Below are positions 60,128 through 64,000 of a stretch of DNA of 64,000 nucleotides, piece by piece. Numbering within the stretch: position 1 is the first letter of the stretch; the number at the start of each line of letters is the position of its first letter. Origin of the DNA: UBA668 sp039796575. Its GTDB lineage: Bacteria > Actinomycetota > Acidimicrobiia > Acidimicrobiales > Ilumatobacteraceae. The stretch lies in contig JBDKJP010000046.1 of the NCBI GenBank assembly GCA_039796575.1, positions 104,252 to 168,251 of the forward strand, written 5' to 3'. The position numbers were made by a program, and so were the translations under genes. The notes beneath the pieces are model-generated. The model did no database searches. It was not told the origin of the DNA and saw only the letters and a list, made by a program, of their open reading frames with translations.

Positions 60128-60155
60128 CCGTACATTGCTAGCCGATCCGAACCGC

Positions 60156-60174
60156 CCCCGGGCGTCTCCCGGGG
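60156..60174. terminator. GC hairpin after the beta-lactamase-fold gene
   Basis: CCCCGGG (60156-60162) pairs with CCCGGGG (60168-60174) around CGTCT. It lies in the 54-nt gap between the 60182-61165 gene and the UPF0104 gene and has no T-run; it is a possible weak terminator. Confidence 0.4.
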
Positions 60175-60181
60175 CCGACCG

Positions 60182-61165
60182 TCAGGCGCCGACGGCGGCG
60201 ATGATGCGCCGAAGTTGGGCGTTCACCAGGGGCCGGAGTGCGGCGTCGACCTTGCCGAGGTGCACCACCACGAGCTCCCGATCGGGCACCACCACGGTGT
60301 ACTGCCCCTCGTACCCGTGGCAGGCCAGGCTTCCCGGGTGGTCACGCCAGAGCCACCAGTGGGCGCCGTAGTCGAACTCGCCGTCCGGGTCGGTGGCGGC
60401 CCACGTGCGGGCGTGGTCGCGCCAGCCGGCGGGCAGCACCCGGGTGCCGTCGGCGGTGACACCGTCGTTGCGGTACAGCTCGCCGAAGCGGGCGAAGTCG
60501 CGGGCGGTGGCGTACACGTACGACGAGCCGATGAACGTGCCGGCCGCGTCGAACTTCGGGATCGCCGAGGTCATGCCGACGGGCCCGAACAGCCGGTCGT
60601 GGAGGAACACCTCCATTCCCTCGCGGCCACCGCCCACCGCGTCGCCGACGATGCGGGCGACGATGTTGGAGGTGCCGCTCGAGTAGTTCCACACCGTGCC
60701 GGGCTCGTGCGCCAACGGCAGCCCGGCGGCGTAGCCGGCCACGTCGTCCTTGCCCTCGCCGAACAGCATCTCGATGACGTGACTCACCGATCCGTCGACG
60801 TAGTCCTCCACGAACAGCAGGCCCGACCGCATCTCCAGCAACTGCTGCAGCGTGATGGCCTCCTTGTCGGTGCCAATCCACGCCGGCACCGGTGCCGGAG
60901 CCGCCGTGTCGAGGCGGCCCTCGTCGACGAGGATGCCGACCGCGGCGTGCGTGATGCTCTTGGCCATGCTCCACGACACGAGCGTGTCGTCGGGCCCGAC
61001 CGGCCCACCGGGGCCGAACACGGTGTCCGGCTGCGTGCCGTACCGCTCGAACGCGACCTGCCCGCCGTGCAGCACCACCAACGCGAGGCTGGTGCCGTGC
61101 TCGGCGTCGGGGGCGAAGAGGGTGTCGGCGGCGGCGCGCACCGCATCCAGGTCGATGTCCGTCAT
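60182..61165 (-). CDS. Beta-lactamase-fold serine hydrolase
   Basis: A 327-residue class C-like/esterase-type protein. The nucleophile motif S66-M-A-K69 is in VSWSMAKSITH, the second motif is the Tyr in WNYSSGTSN, and CHGYEGQY lies where the third motif is expected. No signal peptide is visible, which points to an intracellular esterase or peptidase rather than a periplasmic beta-lactamase. TACGTT ends 8 nt before ATG 61165. It is divergent from the nucleotidyltransferase gene. Confidence 0.83.
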   Translation of the reverse strand: MTDIDLDAVRAAADTLFAPDAEHGTSLALVVLHGGQVAFERYGTQPDTVFGPGGPVGPDDTLVSWSMAKSITHAAVGILVDEGRLDTAAPAPVPAWIGTDKEAITLQQLLEMRSGLLFVEDYVDGSVSHVIEMLFGEGKDDVAGYAAGLPLAHEPGTVWNYSSGTSNIVARIVGDAVGGGREGMEVFLHDRLFGPVGMTSAIPKFDAAGTFIGSSYVYATARDFARFGELYRNDGVTADGTRVLPAGWRDHARTWAATDPDGEFDYGAHWWLWRDHPGSLACHGYEGQYTVVVPDRELVVVHLGKVDAALRPLVNAQLRRIIAAVGA

Positions 61166-61173
61166 GAGGCCCG

Positions 61174-61179
61174 AACGTA
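61174..61179 (-). promoter_or_regulatory. -10 box of a leaderless promoter
   Basis: Minus-strand TACGTT ends 8 nt before ATG 61165. Confidence 0.5.
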
Positions 61180-61191
61180 CACCGGCCGCGG

Positions 61192-61197
61192 TACCGT
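61192..61197 (+). promoter_or_regulatory. -10 box of a leaderless promoter
   Basis: TACCGT ends 6 nt before GTG 61204; it is only 12 nt from the divergent -10 box. Confidence 0.5.
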
Positions 61198-61203
61198 CGC
61201 CCC

Positions 61204-62019
61204 GTGACCGCCATCCCCGACGTCGCCACAGCCCTCGGCACCTACCTCGACATCGTCGACTCGGTCGACCCGGCGCTGGTCGAGGGTCTGTACGTGGTGG
61301 GCTCGTACGCGTTGGACGACTGGGTGCCGGGCGCGAGCGACATCGACGTCGTGCTGGTGACCGCCGAGCCCGCCACCGACGACGACCACGGCGCGCTGCG
61401 CACGGTGCACGCGCTGCTGGCCGAGCAGCAACCGCTCCCCCACATCGACGGCCCGTACCTCGCGTGGGGCGACCTGGTGGTCGAGCCGGCCACCGGCCTG
61501 CACCGCCCGTGGACGTTGCACGGCGAGCTGCACCACGACGGGGACTGCTTCGAGATCAACCCGATCACCTGGTACACACTCGCCAACTACGGCGTCACCG
61601 TGCGCGGGCCCGACCCCGCCACCATCGGCATCCCGGTCGACGTGGAGGCGCGGGTGCGGTTCGTGACCGACAACCTGCAGACCTACTGGGCCGACCTCGC
61701 CCGCGACGTGCTCCGCGCCTGCGCCGCCCAACCCGAGCGGGCGTTCGCCGGCGAGTCGTTCGTGTGGTGCGCGCTCGGCGCACTCCGTTTGCACCACACG
61801 GCGTTCACCGGCGACGTCGTGTCGAAGCACGGCGCCGGCGTGTACGGCCTGCAGGTCGCGCCCGAGCGGTTCCATCCCGCCATCGAGGCCGCGCTGCACG
61901 TGCGCGCCGCCGGCGAGCGTGGTGAAGCGCCGAACGAGTTGATGGCCGACGCCGGCGAGTTGGTGCAGTGGGTGGTCGACGACGTGGTCGCCGCGCTCGA
62001 CCCGCGCGACCGGCGCTGA
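61204..62019 (+). CDS. Nucleotidyltransferase, DUF4111/AadA-like
   Basis: A 271-residue protein with the nucleotidyltransferase pattern GLYVVGSYALDDWVPGASDIDVVLVT, in which G-S and DxD bind the nucleotide and metals. The C-terminal helical domain (~160-265) includes FVWCALGALRLHHTAFTGDVVSKHGAGVYGL. It looks like the aminoglycoside adenylyltransferase family by fold. That does not establish resistance, and the acceptor is unknown. The GTG start is leaderless. Confidence 0.8.
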   Translation: MTAIPDVATALGTYLDIVDSVDPALVEGLYVVGSYALDDWVPGASDIDVVLVTAEPATDDDHGALRTVHALLAEQQPLPHIDGPYLAWGDLVVEPATGLHRPWTLHGELHHDGDCFEINPITWYTLANYGVTVRGPDPATIGIPVDVEARVRFVTDNLQTYWADLARDVLRACAAQPERAFAGESFVWCALGALRLHHTAFTGDVVSKHGAGVYGLQVAPERFHPAIEAALHVRAAGERGEAPNELMADAGELVQWVVDDVVAALDPRDRR

Positions 62020-62055
62020 TGGCGCAGCGCGACGCAAAGGTGTAGAACCAACCTC

Positions 62056-62766
62056 GTGAACACCTCCGCCGTCCGCTCCGCCGCCGTGGCCATCGGCCCC
62101 GCACTGGCCGTCCTCCTCGCGTGGCTCACGGGCACCGCCGACGACGGCATCAGCGTCGCCAACGTGGCGCTGTTGCTCGCCTTCGTCTGTGTCGCTGCCG
62201 CGCTGCTGCGGCCGCTCGCCGGCGTCACCACGTCGATCGGCGCAGCGCTCGCACTCAACTACTTCCACACCGTGCCGGTGCACTCGTTGCGCATGTCCGA
62301 CCCGCAGGAGGCCACATCGGTGCTGCTGCTGATGGCGCTCGGCCTCTCGGTGAGCGTGGCCACGACGCTGCGGGTGCGCTCGCGCGTGACGGCCCATCAC
62401 ACGTCCACCGCGACCGCGGCGTCCGACGAGCTGGTGAGCACCCTCCGAGCCGGCGGCCCACTGCCCGCAGTGTGGATGACCGCCGTCCAGGCTGCCTGCC
62501 GGGGTGGCGCGGCCATCGACGTGCAACTCGTGGCGAATGCACCGAGCAACCTGCCGGTCGTGGCGGTGCATTCGTCGCGCGACGGCAGCGACACGCTCGT
62601 GGTGCCCGAGACCGGTGCGGTGCTCCCCCTGCCGAACGGCAGCGGCGATCTGCTGCTGCGACCCCAGGGCGGCATGGGCAGCGTCACCGTGAACCGCACC
62701 GCGTTGGTGCAGTTCGCCGAGCAGGTCGGCTCGGCACTGCAACGTGAGCTGCGTTCGGTGCGCTGA
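62056..62766 (+). CDS. DUF4118-type membrane protein (KdpD-like sensor segment)
   Basis: A 236-residue protein with three or four N-terminal transmembrane helices (~10-105), including LLRPLAGVTTSIGAALALNYFHTVPVHSLRM, spread over residues 50-80, which is the DUF4118 pattern seen in KdpD-like sensors. A soluble C-terminal domain (~115-236) follows and lacks kinase motifs, so it is not a full histidine kinase. TAGAAC lies 7 nt before the GTG. It converges with the GNAT gene. Confidence 0.72.
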   Translation: MNTSAVRSAAVAIGPALAVLLAWLTGTADDGISVANVALLLAFVCVAAALLRPLAGVTTSIGAALALNYFHTVPVHSLRMSDPQEATSVLLLMALGLSVSVATTLRVRSRVTAHHTSTATAASDELVSTLRAGGPLPAVWMTAVQAACRGGAAIDVQLVANAPSNLPVVAVHSSRDGSDTLVVPETGAVLPLPNGSGDLLLRPQGGMGSVTVNRTALVQFAEQVGSALQRELRSVR

Positions 62767-62767
62767 G

Positions 62768-63319
62768 TCAGCCGTCGACGGGCGAGGTGAGGTCGATGCG
62801 CACCTCGCGCACGCCGTCCTCGATGACGATCTTCACGTCGTACCCGGCGTGGCGGAACACCTTGGTCATCGAGTGGTTCTCGAGCAGCACCGACGCCGTG
62901 AAGGTGGTGATGCCGTACTCGGGCGCGAGCTCGATGAGCATCGCCAGCAGCAGCGTGCCGATGCCGCGACCCTGCTGACCGTCGGCGGTGACGAACGCGA
63001 CCTCGGCGTCCGGCGTGCCCTCGGCGGGTCGCATCCACCGGCCGACGGCGATGATCTGCCCGTTCTCGACCGCCACCAGCGCGCAGCGGTTCACCACGTC
63101 GATGTCGGTGAGCCATGCGACGTCCTTGTCGCTCAGCGTCGGTTTCGCGGCGAAGTAGCGCAGACGGGTCGACTCGAGCGACAGCCCGGAGTGGAACGTG
63201 CGCAGGCGGTCGCCGTCGTCTCGGGTGAGCAGCCGCACCTGCACGCTCGTGCCGTCGCGCAGCACGCGGTGCACGCCCTGGGGTTGCAGCACGTCGAGCA
63301 CCGACGACGACGGCAGCAT
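62768..63319 (-). CDS. GNAT acetyltransferase, Pat-like
   Basis: A 183-residue protein acetyltransferase-type GNAT. VLRDGTSVQVRLLTRDDGDRL starts the fold, and LSLESTRLRYFAAKPTLSDKDVAWLTDIDVVNRCALVAV resembles mycobacterial Pat without its cyclic-nucleotide domain (segments over residues 47-84). The acetyl-CoA loop is DGQQGRGIGTLLLAML. It may acetylate lysines on acyl-CoA synthetases (inference). It is 10 nt after the LOG gene and is probably co-transcribed. Confidence 0.8.
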   Translation of the reverse strand: MLPSSSVLDVLQPQGVHRVLRDGTSVQVRLLTRDDGDRLRTFHSGLSLESTRLRYFAAKPTLSDKDVAWLTDIDVVNRCALVAVENGQIIAVGRWMRPAEGTPDAEVAFVTADGQQGRGIGTLLLAMLIELAPEYGITTFTASVLLENHSMTKVFRHAGYDVKIVIEDGVREVRIDLTSPVDG

Positions 63320-63329
63320 CGCGGTGGTG

Positions 63330-63950
63330 TCAGGGACGGACGACGGGGATGGGCCCGGTGTGGCCGTGCGCCGGCGTGCCGTCGCGGTCGAGCCACTTGT
63401 GCGGCGTGTCGGGCACCGGCGAACTGGCGAGCGCGATGGCGTCGTCGACCGTGCGGGCACGCTGGGCGAGCATGCGGTGCGAGGCCCGCACGAACCCGGC
63501 GTCGACGGCACGGTCCATCCAGGTGAGCAGCGGCTCCCAGAACCCCTCGAGGTCGAGCAGCACCACCGGCTTGGCGGTGATGCCGAGCTGGTTCCAGGTG
63601 AGCATCTCGGCGAACTCGTCGACCGTGCCGAACCCGCCGGGCAGCACCACGAACCCGTCGGCCAGCTCGCTGAGCCGCGCCTTGCGCTCGTGCATCGTGG
63701 GCACCACCTCGAGCCGGGTGAGGCCACGGTGCGCGACTTCGGCGTTGACGAGCTGCTCGGTGATGACACCGATGACCTCGCCGCCGGCATCCATGGCCGC
63801 ATCGGCCGCGATGCCCATCAGGCCCACGCTGCCGCCGCCGTAGACCATGCCGATGCCACGGTTGGCGAAGGCCGTGCCGAGCTGCCGTGCCGCATCGGCG
63901 AAGGCCGGCACGTTGCCGGTGTTCGAACCGCAGTAGACGCAGAGCCGCAT
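63330..63950 (-). CDS. LOG-family protein (TIGR00730, cytokinin riboside phosphoribohydrolase-like)
   Basis: A 206-residue Rossmann-type protein. It has CVYCGSNTGN at the start, MVYGGGSVGLMG, VVPTMHERKARL and the LOG motif VVLPGGFGTVDEFAE (PGGxGTxxE). Bacterial LOG proteins hydrolyse nucleoside 5'-monophosphates to base and ribose phosphate. TAGGCT ends 6 nt before ATG 63950, so the transcript is leaderless. It heads a two-gene unit with the GNAT. Confidence 0.9.
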   Translation of the reverse strand: MRLCVYCGSNTGNVPAFADAARQLGTAFANRGIGMVYGGGSVGLMGIAADAAMDAGGEVIGVITEQLVNAEVAHRGLTRLEVVPTMHERKARLSELADGFVVLPGGFGTVDEFAEMLTWNQLGITAKPVVLLDLEGFWEPLLTWMDRAVDAGFVRASHRMLAQRARTVDDAIALASSPVPDTPHKWLDRDGTPAHGHTGPIPVVRP

Positions 63951-63956
63951 TCCGAG

Positions 63957-63962
63957 AGCCTA
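63957..63962 (-). promoter_or_regulatory. -10 box of a leaderless promoter (LOG gene)
   Basis: Minus-strand TAGGCT ends 6 nt before ATG 63950. Confidence 0.5.
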
Positions 63963-64000
63963 GGCGAACGTCACGTGGAAAGCCTCCGGACGTTTCGACC

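Noticed and set aside
60182..61165. Periplasmic beta-lactamase
   Set aside because: No signal peptide, and the motif set is that of class C-like esterases; a beta-lactamase function is not supported.
58934..61207. Plus-strand open frame of 757 codons
   Set aside because: Antisense to the UPF0104 and beta-lactamase-fold genes and lacks recognisable features.
61204..62019. Streptomycin/spectinomycin resistance gene (aadA)
   Set aside because: The nucleotidyltransferase fold alone does not show resistance; the setting is ordinary chromosome.

Overview
The window is 64 kb of chromosomal DNA with very high GC and dense coding on both strands, with no rRNA or tRNA gene, prophage, insertion sequence or CRISPR array that I can see. 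Many GTG, TTG and even CTG starts, SufU-type Fe-S assembly, a DUF222/HNH protein, a MauE-like protein, GT39 and GT61 glycosyltransferases and secreted repeat proteins point to an actinobacterium. My best guess is the class Acidimicrobiia (Ilumatobacter-like), but that is inference from gene flavour, not from a marker gene. A recurring promoter style supports it: over 20 genes have a TAnnnT box ending 6-9 nt before the start codon, so they are probably read from leaderless mRNAs.

Layout. 1-4.3 kb: nucleotide-sugar enzymes (UDP-glucuronate decarboxylase fragment, galE) around a large secreted repeat protein. 4.3-9.2 kb: small membrane/hypothetical proteins, an acyl-CoA dehydrogenase, a Phd/VapC-type toxin-antitoxin pair with its own operator, a lipoprotein, a universal stress protein and a hemolysin-III protein. 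9.2-11.5 kb: a four-gene operon joining a ferritin-like diiron oxygenase to an SCP2-like protein, a zinc-ribbon protein and a 2x[4Fe-4S] ferredoxin. 11.5-19.6 kb: CAP protein, amidase, enolase-superfamily enzyme, membrane glycosyltransferase, metallo-beta-lactamase-fold hydrolase, fatty-acid desaturase and a PLP decarboxylase. 19.6-22.1 kb: sufC-sufS-sufU. 22-35.7 kb: assorted metabolic, acetyltransferase, TetR/oxidoreductase, HNH and glycosyltransferase genes. 35.7-39.8 kb: a yybP-ykoY-type (Mn2+) riboswitch before a P-type cation ATPase, then a zinc-finger protein and HtpX. 39.8-46.8 kb: sufD-Rieske-sufC and sufB-DUF1697 operons flanking serine dehydratase and a methyltransferase. 46.8-52.4 kb: membrane-anchored metallopeptidase, ferredoxin, oligopeptidase B, MauE-like and MBL proteins. 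52.5-55.4 kb: an operon of an epoxide-hydrolase-like protein, a thioredoxin-fusion protein and a UGSC-family selenoprotein whose in-frame TGA is followed by a SECIS-like hairpin. 55.4-64 kb: secreted SGNH/repeat protein, mutY, MaoC, a UPF0104 membrane protein, a beta-lactamase-fold hydrolase, a nucleotidyltransferase, a DUF4118 protein, a GNAT and a LOG protein.

The three most notable systems are these. (1) The UGSC selenoprotein locus, which a standard annotation would split into two genes. (2) A split suf regulon: three separate transcription units up to 27 kb apart share the palindrome ACTA-N6-TAGT at their promoters, which implies one common Fe-S-responsive repressor. (3) A Mn2+ riboswitch that appears able to expose or hide the ribosome binding site of a putative Mn2+/Ca2+ pump.
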